Source of the DNA: an uncultured Burkholderiales bacterium
GTDB taxonomy: Bacteria; Pseudomonadota; Gammaproteobacteria; Burkholderiales; Casimicrobiaceae
Direction of reading: 5' to 3'
Length of the DNA stretch: 57,981 nt
Assembly: GCA_937944385.1 (NCBI GenBank)
Contig: CALDYQ010000063.1
Location: forward strand, 1-57,981
This document shows, piece after piece, positions 41,434 through 49,897 of this stretch (positions are counted from its first letter, which is position 1; every line of letters starts with the position of its first letter). A program made the translations under genes and the position numbers. Below the pieces are notes generated by a model. The model saw only the letters and a list, made by a program, of their open reading frames with translations. It did no database searches and had not been told where the DNA came from.

Positions 41434-42723
41434 TCACAGCGGCAAGGCCATCCTGAACCCCGCAAAGACGTCGTCGCGCTCAGGCCGGAAGAAATTGCGG
41501 AAGCGCGGGTGATGCAGTACGTGCGGCGCAGCAGAACTGCCGCCTTTCAGCACGCGGTGGCGACCATCGAACGAGGGCGCCGAGTAGTCTCGATAGAGGC
41601 CGGGACTGAACCCGGCGTAGGGCGAAAACACGCTCGACGTCCACTCCCACACGTGGCCCGCGTCAGCAAGCGCGGCGCTCCCCTGCCCCGAAAGCGCAAC
41701 GAGGAGTTCATCCTCCGTCGGCAGCCGCCCGCCGTGATCCCGGCAGAAGGCTTCGGCCGCGTGTGCAGACACGTGGACCATCGCCCGCGAGGCGTCACAC
41801 GGCAGCCAGCGGTCGAAGAGACGGTGTTCCCAGTGGTCGCTGGGCGCAGGGCCGCCCGCGTGATTGCCTTCGCGGCGACCCCCGCGGCGCCAGTAGCGCG
41901 GGGCCTGCTGCCCCGTGGCTCGTCGATGACCCCCGGCTTCGACCCAACGGGCGTAGGCATCCATGCGCACGAGCGGCGTCAGCCTGACCGGTGCACTCAC
42001 TGCGCAGGTCGCCCCGATCTCGTTGTCGAAAGCGAAACCGCCGTCTTGCTCGAGTGTCACGAGATCAGATCGTGACACGACGACTGTCTCTGCCAGTGAC
42101 GGGAGTGGGTCTTGCTGAACCCACGCGGGCGAAGGCCAGGCGAGCGTCTGCGCGAGCCAGGCGAGCGCCTCGAGATGCATCGCTTGGTGAAACATCGCCA
42201 GACGGAAGGGGTCGAGTGCGGCGTCATGGCTCTCGGCGCGTGAAAGCGCCGCCTCTACATCCTCGCCGATGCGCACGAGATGCGCACTTACCCGTTCGAG
42301 CGTGAGTGCCGGCAACGCCCACCGTGCGCGATGCGGGATCCGGCTCGAATCGAGCCATGCATCCGCCTCTGGCCAGCGCGGCTCATGCGGCAGGGCGCGC
42401 TTGGGGTCGCCGGCGCCGCGCAGGCAGAACCATTCGTCGAACCAGGCGACATGCGCGACTTCCCAAAGCGGCGGGTTGATCGTGTCTAGAGGCGGAATGT
42501 CGTGAAGGCGCTCCTCGTTGTCGGCGAGAAAGCCGAGCATGGCCGCCCGTTGCTCGCGCATCCGATGCGCCAAGGCCTCGGCGTTCGCGCGCCGCGCGAG
42601 GTGTCCTTCGCGCTTCCACCCGGGTGCGGGATGCCCGGTTGTATTGGACTCCGCCGGTGGCGCGTCCTTCGGGTCACGCCATCCGGCATGCGATAGTTGT
42701 ATCGTGAAACCGCGTGTATGCAT
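41434..42723 (-). CDS. senA: Selenoneine synthase SenA (EgtB-like)
   Basis: About 429 aa. Non-haem iron enzyme of the EgtB family: an N-terminal DinB-like domain and a C-terminal formylglycine-enzyme-like (SUMF1) domain. The likely iron ligands are His 91 (EVAHVAWFDEWF) and the pair in FHQAMHLEAL (His 179, His 183). The C-terminal part has VSAHAAEAFCRDHGGRLPTEDE, GHVWEWTSSVF and FRNFFRPERDDVFAGFRMA. SenA joins hercynine to a selenosugar, then cleavage gives selenoneine. The call over EgtB rests on the divergent senB and the selD that follows. Start uncertain: ATG 42723 overlaps the senB start by 20 bp; ATG 42561 is the next in frame. Confidence 0.85.
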   Translation of the reverse strand: MHTRGFTIQLSHAGWRDPKDAPPAESNTTGHPAPGWKREGHLARRANAEALAHRMREQRAAMLGFLADNEERLHDIPPLDTINPPLWEVAHVAWFDEWFCLRGAGDPKRALPHEPRWPEADAWLDSSRIPHRARWALPALTLERVSAHLVRIGEDVEAALSRAESHDAALDPFRLAMFHQAMHLEALAWLAQTLAWPSPAWVQQDPLPSLAETVVVSRSDLVTLEQDGGFAFDNEIGATCAVSAPVRLTPLVRMDAYARWVEAGGHRRATGQQAPRYWRRGGRREGNHAGGPAPSDHWEHRLFDRWLPCDASRAMVHVSAHAAEAFCRDHGGRLPTEDELLVALSGQGSAALADAGHVWEWTSSVFSPYAGFSPGLYRDYSAPSFDGRHRVLKGGSSAAPHVLHHPRFRNFFRPERDDVFAGFRMALPL

Positions 42724-43669
42724 TGCCTCGCCCGCTTCAGCTCGCCAGAACACCGGCAATTGGCGGACGGCCGAGCGCTGGCGGCGGGTGTTGTCTCGGG
42801 ATTATGCGGTCACGATCGTGGACAGCGTTTCGGATCGGCTGCCGGAATGCGAGCTGTTGATCGCGCTGCATGCACGAAGGAGCGCACCCGCAATCCGGGC
42901 GTTTCGCGCGCGGCAGCCCCGCGGCGGTCTGCTCCTCGCGCTCACGGGTACCGACGTCTATCGGGACATCCACGAAGATGCTTCGGCGCAGGCATCACTT
43001 GAACTGGCCGACCGGCTCGTCGTGCTCCAGCCCAAGGCGCTCGACGAGCTCCCTCCGTCTGTGCGGGCGCGCACGTCGGTCATCTACCAGTCCTCCCCTA
43101 CGCTCGTGCCCGGCCGCCGTTATGCAAGCCGCTTCGACATCGTTCAGGTCGGGCATCTGCGCGCCGAAAAGGATCCGTTCACGCCGATCACGGCGCTTCG
43201 GTATCTGCCGCCCGCGAGCCGCATTCGGCTCACGCAGATCGGTGGCGCACTCGACCCGGATCTGCGCGGGCTCATGGACGTCATGCTGCGTGAGGAACCG
43301 CGCCTCGCCTGGCTTGGCATGCTCGATCATGCCCGCACGCGCCAGCGGTTGAAGCGCGCCCATCTCATGGTGCTGGCGAGCCGCATGGAAGGTGGGGCGC
43401 ACGTCATCATCGAAGCCGTGACCTCCGGCGTTCCGGTGATCGCGAGCCGCGTGAGCGGCAACATCGGCATGCTGGGCGCAGACTATGCCGGGTATTTCGA
43501 GTTCGGCGATGCCAAAGGCTGCGCACAGCTCATGCGCCGCGCCGAGACGGAGCCGGCGTTCCTTGCGCGTCTCATGCGCCAGTGCGATCGGCGGCGTCGC
43601 CTCTTCGACCCCGCGCGCGAGGTGCGTGAACTGCGCACTGTGGTCGCACGGCTCATTCATCAACGCTGA
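42704..43669 (+). CDS. senB: Selenosugar synthase SenB (glycosyltransferase-like)
   Basis: 321-aa GT-B-type protein from a GTG (MKPRVCIASPASARQNTGNW). The C-terminal half has QVGHLRAEKDPFTPITALRY, AHLMVLASRMEGGAHVIIEA and TSGVPVIASRVSGNIGMLG, the TIGR04348-type group now known as SenB. SenB makes a 1-seleno sugar from a UDP-sugar and selenophosphate. No Shine-Dalgarno is visible; a GATAGT hexamer lies 6 nt before the GTG. selD follows after 42 nt on the same strand. Confidence 0.87.
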   Translation: MKPRVCIASPASARQNTGNWRTAERWRRVLSRDYAVTIVDSVSDRLPECELLIALHARRSAPAIRAFRARQPRGGLLLALTGTDVYRDIHEDASAQASLELADRLVVLQPKALDELPPSVRARTSVIYQSSPTLVPGRRYASRFDIVQVGHLRAEKDPFTPITALRYLPPASRIRLTQIGGALDPDLRGLMDVMLREEPRLAWLGMLDHARTRQRLKRAHLMVLASRMEGGAHVIIEAVTSGVPVIASRVSGNIGMLGADYAGYFEFGDAKGCAQLMRRAETEPAFLARLMRQCDRRRRLFDPAREVRELRTVVARLIHQR

Positions 43670-43711
43670 GACAATGCGCAGACTGCGCACCCCATCGAGA
43701 CGGATCCCGCC

Positions 43712-44773
43712 ATGAATGCACCTCTTCCTCCCAACGGTACCGAGCCACGCCTGACCTCGCTTTCCCACGGCGGCGGTTGCGGCTGCAAGATTGCGCCGGG
43801 CTTGCTTTCGGAGATTCTCAAGAACAGCGCGGGACTCTTGCCGCCTGAGCTCATGGTCGGCATCGAAACCTCAGACGATGCCGCGGTCTATCGACTCAAC
43901 GATCAGCAGGCCCTCATCGCCACGACCGACTTCTTCATGCCGATCGTGGATGACCCCTTCGAGTTTGGTCGTATCGCGGCGACCAACGCGATCAGCGACG
44001 TCTACGCGATGGGCGGCACGCCGATCATGGCGCTCGCGCTCGTGGGCATGCCGATCAATGTGCTCTCGGTCGAGACGATTGGGCGCATCATCGCGGGCGG
44101 CCAGAGTGTGGCAACCGCGGCGGGGATTCCAATCGCCGGCGGACACACGATCGATTCGGTCGAGGCGATCTATGGCCTCGTGGTCATGGGGCTCGTGCAT
44201 CCGGATCATGTCAAGCGCAACGCCGATGCGCGGGCGGGGGACGTGCTGATCCTCGGCAAACCGCTGGGCGTAGGGGTGCTGTCGGCAGCACTCAAGAAAG
44301 GCGAACTCTCTGCCGAGGGCTACGCCGCGATGATCGAGAACACGACCCAGCTCAACAAGCCCGGCGCGCTGCTTGCGCGCATGCCAGGCGTGCATGCGCT
44401 CACCGATGTCACCGGCTTCGGGCTCGCGGGGCACACGCTCGAACTCGCGCGTGGGGCCGGACTCACCGGCATCATCGACTGGGCGCGCGTACCGCTGATC
44501 GACGGCGTGCGCGAATTGGCTTCGAAGGGTGCCGTGACCGGCGCATCGGGGCGCAACTGGGCGGGTTACGGAGGCGATGTCGATCTGCCCGGAGGCTTCA
44601 GCGACATCGATCGGTCGCTCCTCACCGACCCGCAGACGAGCGGTGGTCTGCTCGTCTCCTGCGCGCCGGACGCCGTGGACGGCGTGCTCGATCTGTTCTT
44701 GCGCGAGGGCTTTGCCCACGCCTCGGTGATCGGGCGCGTGGAGGCCGGCCCCCCACGGCTGGTCGTTCGATGA
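43712..44773 (+). CDS. selD: Selenophosphate synthase SelD (SenC role)
   Basis: 353-aa enzyme making selenophosphate from selenide and ATP. The catalytic Cys-Lys motif GGCGCK is intact (Cys 23, Lys 26), followed by SDDAAVYRL, TTDFFMPIVDDPFEFGRIAA, GGHTIDSVEAIYG and DVTGFGLAGHTLE. It is co-directional with senB, so a main local role is likely to supply selenophosphate for selenoneine; it could also serve selenouridine or selenocysteine synthesis, for which no gene is in this window. Confidence 0.95.
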   Translation: MNAPLPPNGTEPRLTSLSHGGGCGCKIAPGLLSEILKNSAGLLPPELMVGIETSDDAAVYRLNDQQALIATTDFFMPIVDDPFEFGRIAATNAISDVYAMGGTPIMALALVGMPINVLSVETIGRIIAGGQSVATAAGIPIAGGHTIDSVEAIYGLVVMGLVHPDHVKRNADARAGDVLILGKPLGVGVLSAALKKGELSAEGYAAMIENTTQLNKPGALLARMPGVHALTDVTGFGLAGHTLELARGAGLTGIIDWARVPLIDGVRELASKGAVTGASGRNWAGYGGDVDLPGGFSDIDRSLLTDPQTSGGLLVSCAPDAVDGVLDLFLREGFAHASVIGRVEAGPPRLVVR

Positions 44774-44795
44774 CGAGCGCGAGAGGGGTACGATC

Positions 44796-45785
44796 ATGAA
44801 CGACACTTTCAAGGCTTATCTCACCTCGCAGAACGGCAAGTCCGTTCGCACCGACCTCGTCGACATGACGCTCGATCAGCTCGATCCGGGCGAGGTCGTC
44901 GTGCGGGTCGAGTATTCGACGGTGAACTACAAGGACGCGCTCTCGGCGACCGGGGCAGGGCGCATCATCCGGCGCTTCCCGTGCGTCGGCGGCATCGATC
45001 TCGCCGGCGTGGTCGAGTCCTCCGAGTCACCCGACTTTCGCCCCGGGGACAAGGTGATCGCCCATGCCTACGAGATCGGCGTGTCGCATCACGGGGGCTA
45101 CGCACAGATGGCGCGCGTCCCGGCGGCATGGCTCGTGCCGCTGCCGCCCGGCATGAGCACCTTCGATGCCATGACGCACGGCACGGCCGGTTTCACGGCT
45201 GCGCTCGCGATCCAGCGCATGCAGCATGACGGGCTTTCGCCAGCAATGGGGCCAGTGCTCGTCAATGGCGCCACCGGCGGCGTCGGCATGGTTGCGATCG
45301 AGATCCTTGCGAAGCTCGGCTATCACGTCGTTGCGGTCACCGGCAAGCCCAAGGATGAAGCGCTCCTGCGCGAAGTCGGGGCCAGGGACGTGCTGATCCG
45401 CGGCCAGTTCGAGATGACCGAGAAGCCGCTCGGGTCGGAGACCTATGCAGGGGCGGTGGACAACCTGGGCGGAGAGATGCTGTCGTGGCTCACGCGGGTC
45501 ATGAAGGTGGGGGGCACCATCGCGTCGGTGGGACTTGCCCAGGGTTGGGAAGTCAAGACGACGGTCATGCCCTTCATCCTTCGTGGCGTGTCGCTCTTGG
45601 GCATCGACAGTGTCAACTGTCCGATGTCACTGCGCCGCGAGCTCTGGCGGCGCCTGGCGGCCGAATGGCGCTGCACCCATCTGCCGGGGCATTGCCGGAC
45701 GGTCGCGTTTGCCGACCTTCCCAGCGTCTTCGACACGTATGTCAAGGGGCAGGTGACCGGTCGGACGGTCGTGAAAGTGGCGTAA
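44796..45785 (+). CDS. acuI: AcuI/YhdH-type quinone oxidoreductase (acryloyl-CoA reductase family)
   Basis: 329-aa zinc-free MDR protein. Family motifs: VEYSTVNYKDALSATG, VGGIDLAGVVESS, VNGATGGVGMVAIEIL (NADPH site), and LLGIDSVNCPMSLR. Members reduce acryloyl-CoA to propionyl-CoA and detoxify acrylate. It starts 22 nt after selD, so it may be co-transcribed, though no link to selenium is evident. Confidence 0.88.
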   Translation: MNDTFKAYLTSQNGKSVRTDLVDMTLDQLDPGEVVVRVEYSTVNYKDALSATGAGRIIRRFPCVGGIDLAGVVESSESPDFRPGDKVIAHAYEIGVSHHGGYAQMARVPAAWLVPLPPGMSTFDAMTHGTAGFTAALAIQRMQHDGLSPAMGPVLVNGATGGVGMVAIEILAKLGYHVVAVTGKPKDEALLREVGARDVLIRGQFEMTEKPLGSETYAGAVDNLGGEMLSWLTRVMKVGGTIASVGLAQGWEVKTTVMPFILRGVSLLGIDSVNCPMSLRRELWRRLAAEWRCTHLPGHCRTVAFADLPSVFDTYVKGQVTGRTVVKVA

Positions 45786-45809
45786 TCGAAGGCAGTGAAT
45801 ATGTCTTTG

Positions 45810-45830
45810 CAGCGCCTTTCAGAGGCGCTG
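45810..45830 (+). terminator. Hairpin after acuI
   Basis: CAGCGCCT-TTCAG-AGGCGCTG, an 8-bp stem with a 5-nt loop, 25 nt after the acuI stop. It lacks a T-run, so it may act as an mRNA 3' stabiliser or weak terminator. The remaining sequence to 45930 shows no gene. Confidence 0.4.
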
Positions 45831-45930
45831 TCTCCATCGGGCGACGAGCTTGTGCCCCGCGTGCAACATGAGGGGGAATCCGACTGTTTCCCTCTGAAAT
45901 CGGCCTTCCGGAGGGCAAAAACCCTGTGGC

Positions 45931-45936
45931 TATAAT
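45931..45936 (+). promoter_or_regulatory. TATAAT element before the candidate small RNA
   Basis: A perfect -10 hexamer in an intergenic region. The best -35-like match is TTCCGG (45906-45911) at a long 19-bp spacing. No gene start lies within 300 nt except the 10-codon frame noted in the small-RNA entry. Confidence 0.4.
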
Positions 45937-45942
45937 CGTTCT

Positions 45943-46066
45943 CGTCAGTCCGATTTTTCGGCAGCGAGGTCATGGGGAAGCCCGTCGAGTCGCGTCCGGA
46001 ATAACGGGGTGACTTCGTTAGAATCAACAGCAATTTGAGGCCGGGGCAAAACCCCGGCTTTTTTTT
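45943..46066 (+). ncRNA. Candidate small RNA between acuI and the amidase
   Basis: From the expected start of the TATAAT at 45931 to the T-run of a strong terminator is about 124 nt, the size of a typical bacterial small RNA, with no sizeable frame. It contains a possible 10-codon peptide (ATG 45972 to TAA 46004) behind GCGAGG, so it might instead be a leader with attenuator for the amidase at 46244. I recognise no known RNA family. Direct evidence is only the promoter-like hexamer and the terminator. Confidence 0.35.
46040..46066 (+). terminator. Strong intrinsic terminator
   Basis: GCCGGGG-CAAAA-CCCCGGC followed by eight T residues. It ends either the senB-selD-acuI transcript or the candidate small RNA. 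Confidence 0.9.
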
Positions 46067-46243
46067 GCCCGTCCTTTTTTGGCGGCGTTCGGCGCGTGCT
46101 TCAGAGCTTAGCGCCGCGCCGTCTCGCCGTACGGACTTGAAAATCCTCGCGCGGCGATGGAAGCCCGTGCTCACGAGATGACACGGCCGCTCATGCCAGC
46201 GGCATCTACACTCGCAGGTTGTCGATTGAAGGGGCTGCGCGCG

Positions 46244-47677
46244 ATGGAGCGACTCTGCTGGTTGACTGCATCCGATCTCGAGCGGCAGTACGCGCTCGGC
46301 ATGGTCGAGCCCGCGCGGGTCATCGAATCCGTGGCGCGACGCATGGACGTCTGCGAGCCGCACCTCAATGCGGTCTATCTGCGCAAGGACTTCGACGCGC
46401 TGGCCTGCGCAATGGAGACGCGCTCCCGCCTGGGTAGAACTTCAGGTAAGGGGCGCCGGCTTTCGCCGCTCGATGGGGTGCCGGTCACGCTCAAGGAGAA
46501 CCTCTACACGATCGGCGATCCTTCGCCCATCGGAACAGCAGCGGGTTCGCTCGCGCCCAAGCAGGTGAACGCCCCGCTCGTGGATCGTCTGCTCGAAGGC
46601 GGTGCCATCATCGTGGCCAAGACCACCATGCCGGACTTCGGCATGCTCACCTCGGGCCAGTCGAGCCTTCACGGCGTCACCCGCAACCCGTGGCGGCTCG
46701 ATCGCAATCCGGGCGGTTCGAGCGCGGGCGCGGCCGCCGCGTGCGCCGCCGGCTACGGGCCCTTGCACGTGGGTACCGACATCGGTGGCTCGATCCGCCT
46801 GCCCGCGCATTTCTGCGGCATCTTCGGCTTCAAGCCCTCGCTCGGCCGGGTGCCGATCAATCCCCCCTACATGGCGCGCGTGGCCGGTCCGATGACCCGA
46901 ACCGTGCGCGATGCTGCCTTGCTCATGAACCTGATCGCGCGGCCGGATCCGGCGTATCGCGACTTCATGGATCTTCCACCGGACGCCACGGATTATGCGG
47001 CCCGACTCGACGCCTTCGAGGTGAAGGGCAAGCGCATCGCCGTGCTTCTCGACTCGGTCTATCCAATGGGTGTCGATGCCGAGGTGCGTGAGGCGGTCGA
47101 GGCCTGTGCGACGGCCCTCGAGCGGGCCGGTGCCGTCGTGGTGCCGATCCAGCCCTGGGTCACTGTCGAAGCGCTCGATGCGGTTGCGGCCTTCTTCGAG
47201 GTTCGGAGCCACACCGAGATCATGGCCATGCACCGCGCCGAGCGCGAGCGCATCCTTCCGTTCATTCTGCAATGGGTCAGTCATCGCGCAGGTCGTTTTT
47301 CGGGTGGCGACCTGATGCGTGCGCTCAACACGATGCACGCGCTGCGCGAGGCGACCGTTCAGGCCACACATGGCTACGATTTCGTGCTCTCGCCGGTGTG
47401 CCCGGTGCCGGCGTTTGAAGCAGACTTCGCTTGCCCGGGAAATGACCCGACGCATGCGCTCGAGCACATCGTCTTCACCGTGCCCTACAACCTCTCCGAG
47501 CAGCCCGCGGCAAGCATCAACTGGAGCTACACCGCGAGTGCGGGTCTTTCCGACCTGCCGATCGGTGTGCAGATCGCGGGCCGACGGTTCGACGATCTGG
47601 GCGTGCTGCAGCTCGCGCGCGTGATCGAGCAGATCCGGCCGCCGCAGCGGCCGTGGCCCATGCTTCACGTTGGTTGA
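46244..47677 (+). CDS. Amidase-signature family hydrolase
   Basis: 477-aa enzyme with the Ser-cisSer-Lys triad: Lys 84 in GVPVTLKENL, Ser 159/160 in NPGGSSAGAA, and nucleophile Ser 183 in GTDIGGSIRLPA. The C-terminal part has SPVCPVPAFEADF and LSDLPIGVQIAGRRFDD. Start chosen at MERLCWLTASDLE behind GAAGGGG; an ATG 29 codons upstream is also open. Not linked to gatB/gatC, so probably a catabolic amidase rather than GatA; substrate unknown. cysM follows after 3 nt. Confidence 0.85.
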   Translation: MERLCWLTASDLERQYALGMVEPARVIESVARRMDVCEPHLNAVYLRKDFDALACAMETRSRLGRTSGKGRRLSPLDGVPVTLKENLYTIGDPSPIGTAAGSLAPKQVNAPLVDRLLEGGAIIVAKTTMPDFGMLTSGQSSLHGVTRNPWRLDRNPGGSSAGAAAACAAGYGPLHVGTDIGGSIRLPAHFCGIFGFKPSLGRVPINPPYMARVAGPMTRTVRDAALLMNLIARPDPAYRDFMDLPPDATDYAARLDAFEVKGKRIAVLLDSVYPMGVDAEVREAVEACATALERAGAVVVPIQPWVTVEALDAVAAFFEVRSHTEIMAMHRAERERILPFILQWVSHRAGRFSGGDLMRALNTMHALREATVQATHGYDFVLSPVCPVPAFEADFACPGNDPTHALEHIVFTVPYNLSEQPAASINWSYTASAGLSDLPIGVQIAGRRFDDLGVLQLARVIEQIRPPQRPWPMLHVG

Positions 47678-47680
47678 GTC

Positions 47681-48598
47681 ATGTCACCCACAGCATTCGA
47701 CTACCCCACCATCGACGCCACCATCGGTGCCACGCCTTTGGTGCGTCTGCAACGACTTCCCGCCGCCTTCGGCGTGCCCGCGAGCACAGTCGTCCTCGGC
47801 AAGATGGAGGGCAACAACCCCGCCGGCAGCGTCAAGGACCGGCCGGCCTATTCGATGATCGTCGAGGCCGAGCGTCGGGGCGACATCAAGCCCGGGGACA
47901 CGCTCATCGAGGCGACCAGCGGCAACACCGGCATCGCACTCGCAATGGTGGCGGCCATCCGGGGCTACCGCATGGTGCTCGTGATGCCCGAGAACCAGTC
48001 GCTCGAGCGCCGTCAGGCCATGCAGGCCTACGGGGCGGAACTTGTGCTCGTCTCGAAGGAGGCCGGTATGGAAGGCGCACGCGATCTCGCCGAGCAGATG
48101 CAGCGCGAGGGCCGGGGCCGTGTGCTCGATCAATTCGCCAATGCCGACAATCCGCTTGCGCACTACCGTGGCACCGGCCCCGAGCTCTGGCAGCAGACGG
48201 GCGGGCGCATCACCCATTTCGTGAGCGCGATGGGCACGACGGGCACCATCACCGGCGTGTCGAACTACCTCAAGGAACAAAACCCGCAGGTGGTGATCAT
48301 CGGCGCCCAGCCTGCCGACGGCTCCCAGATCGCTGGCATCCGCAAGTGGCCGGAGGCGTATAAGCCCGCCATCGCGAAGAACGCGCGCATCGACCGCGTG
48401 ATCGAAGTCTCCCAGGCCGATGCCGAAGCGACGACGCGTTGGCTCGCGAAACAGGAAGGCATCTTCTGCGGCGTCAGCGCAGGCGGGGCCTGTCACATTG
48501 CCTTGCAACTCGCCCGAGAACTCGAACACGCCACTGTGGTCTTCATCGTGTGCGATCGCGGTGACCGCTATTTGTCGACGGGTCTGTTCGCCGGCTGA
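47681..48598 (+). CDS. cysM: Cysteine synthase B (O-acetylserine sulfhydrylase)
   Basis: 305-aa PLP enzyme of cysteine synthesis, the isoform that can use thiosulfate. The PLP Lys is in NNPAGSVKDRPA (Lys 52); other motifs are EATSGNTGIALAMVAA, SAMGTTGTITG and GVSAGGACHIA. The length and the RGDRYLSTGLF ending favour CysM over CysK. Confidence 0.93.
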   Translation: MSPTAFDYPTIDATIGATPLVRLQRLPAAFGVPASTVVLGKMEGNNPAGSVKDRPAYSMIVEAERRGDIKPGDTLIEATSGNTGIALAMVAAIRGYRMVLVMPENQSLERRQAMQAYGAELVLVSKEAGMEGARDLAEQMQREGRGRVLDQFANADNPLAHYRGTGPELWQQTGGRITHFVSAMGTTGTITGVSNYLKEQNPQVVIIGAQPADGSQIAGIRKWPEAYKPAIAKNARIDRVIEVSQADAEATTRWLAKQEGIFCGVSAGGACHIALQLARELEHATVVFIVCDRGDRYLSTGLFAG

Positions 48599-48613
48599 TC
48601 CTCTTTCCTAGCA

Positions 48614-49873
48614 GTGAAAACGCCCCCCTTGCGCCCGCTGCGCCAGTTGCTCCTCCCCCTCGTCGTCTTGACGCTGCTGATCGTGGCGCTCGTCTGGCTG
48701 CGCCAGCGCCCCGCGGTCGCTGATGCCGTGACCGTGACGGCGGCGCCACTGCGCCAGAGTCTCGTCTTTTCAGCGCGGGTTGCCTCAGTCGCGCGCTCGG
48801 ATCTTGCTTCGACGGTCACGGGACGCGTGGCCCGCGTGCTCGTGCGTGAGGGCGACCGGGTTCGGGCGGGCCAGACCGTGGTGGAACTGGAGGCCAGTGA
48901 GCTCGAGGCGCAGGCGGCCCAGGCCCGGGCAGCGCTCGCAAGCGCCGAGGCACGGCTCAAGGCGCAGGCCCAGGTGAGCGAGCCAGTGAGTCGGCAGAGC
49001 GTGGCCCAAGCCAGGAGCAACGCCGAGTTCGCCCGGCGAGAGCTCGATCGCCAGCGCGCGCTGTTCAATCAGGGCTTCATCGGTCAAGCGCGACTGCAGG
49101 ATGCAGAGCGCGCGGCCCAAGTTGCACAGGCCGTTCTTGCTGCGGCGGAGGCGCAGGCGGCTGGCAACACCTCGGGCGGGGTGGAGACTGCGGCGCTCGC
49201 CGCGCGCGTGCGCGAGGCCCAGGCTGCGCTGGCACTCGCCGAGGCCCGGCTCGCGCAGACCCGTATCGTCGCGCCAGCGGACGGTCGCATCGTCGGCCGC
49301 AGCGTTGAGCCGGGCGATGTGGTGCAGCCAGCCCGGCGCCTTCTCACGTTGGCGGCCGATGGCGAGACCCGTCTCATCGCGCAAGTGGACGAGAAGAACC
49401 TCGCCCTCTTGCGTGAGGGGCTCACCGCCACGGCGTCGACCGACGCCTTTCCGGACAAGCCCTTCACCGCCACGCTCGACTTTCTCGCGCCGGCGGCCGA
49501 TGCCGCGCGCGGTACGGTAGAAGCGCGCCTCGTGGTCAAGGAGCCGCCCGCCTTCCTGCGCGACGATATGACCGTCTCGGTCGAAGTGGTCACCGCCGAG
49601 CGCGCAAACACACTCACCGTGCCCGCCGCCGCGCTGCGCGACGTCGACGGGCGCACGCAGCTCCTCGTTGCCGAAGACGGTGTCGCTCGTCTCATCCCCG
49701 TGCGCCTCGGTATCCGCACGCCGCAACGCGTAGAAATCGTTGATGGGGTGGCGGCCGGCACGACGGTGATCGTCGATGCCGCAATCAAGCCCGGCCAGCG
49801 CGTGCGGCTTCGAATGGCGTCACCGCGAGCAGAGCGTGGCGGTCTGGAAGGTCCGGTGACCGGGGCTCGCTGA
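48614..49873 (+). CDS. Periplasmic adaptor (HlyD/MacA type) of an ABC exporter
   Basis: 419-aa protein from a GTG with an N-terminal membrane anchor (LLLPLVVLTLLIVALVWL), then a barrel-sandwich domain (VTGRVARVLVREGDRVRAGQ) around a long Ala-rich coiled coil (about residues 95-205) and a beta-barrel (TRIVAPADGRIVGRSVEPGD). It would bridge the inner-membrane permease encoded next to an outer-membrane channel; no TolC-like gene is nearby. 15 nt after cysM. Confidence 0.87.
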   Translation: MKTPPLRPLRQLLLPLVVLTLLIVALVWLRQRPAVADAVTVTAAPLRQSLVFSARVASVARSDLASTVTGRVARVLVREGDRVRAGQTVVELEASELEAQAAQARAALASAEARLKAQAQVSEPVSRQSVAQARSNAEFARRELDRQRALFNQGFIGQARLQDAERAAQVAQAVLAAAEAQAAGNTSGGVETAALAARVREAQAALALAEARLAQTRIVAPADGRIVGRSVEPGDVVQPARRLLTLAADGETRLIAQVDEKNLALLREGLTATASTDAFPDKPFTATLDFLAPAADAARGTVEARLVVKEPPAFLRDDMTVSVEVVTAERANTLTVPAAALRDVDGRTQLLVAEDGVARLIPVRLGIRTPQRVEIVDGVAAGTTVIVDAAIKPGQRVRLRMASPRAERGGLEGPVTGAR

Positions 49874-49897
49874 GCCGCGCAAGAAGGGGGCGCAAAC

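Noticed and set aside
46244-47677. Amidase as GatA of the Asp/Glu-tRNA amidotransferase
   Set aside because: No gatB or gatC adjoins it and the sequence around the triad fits general amidases better.
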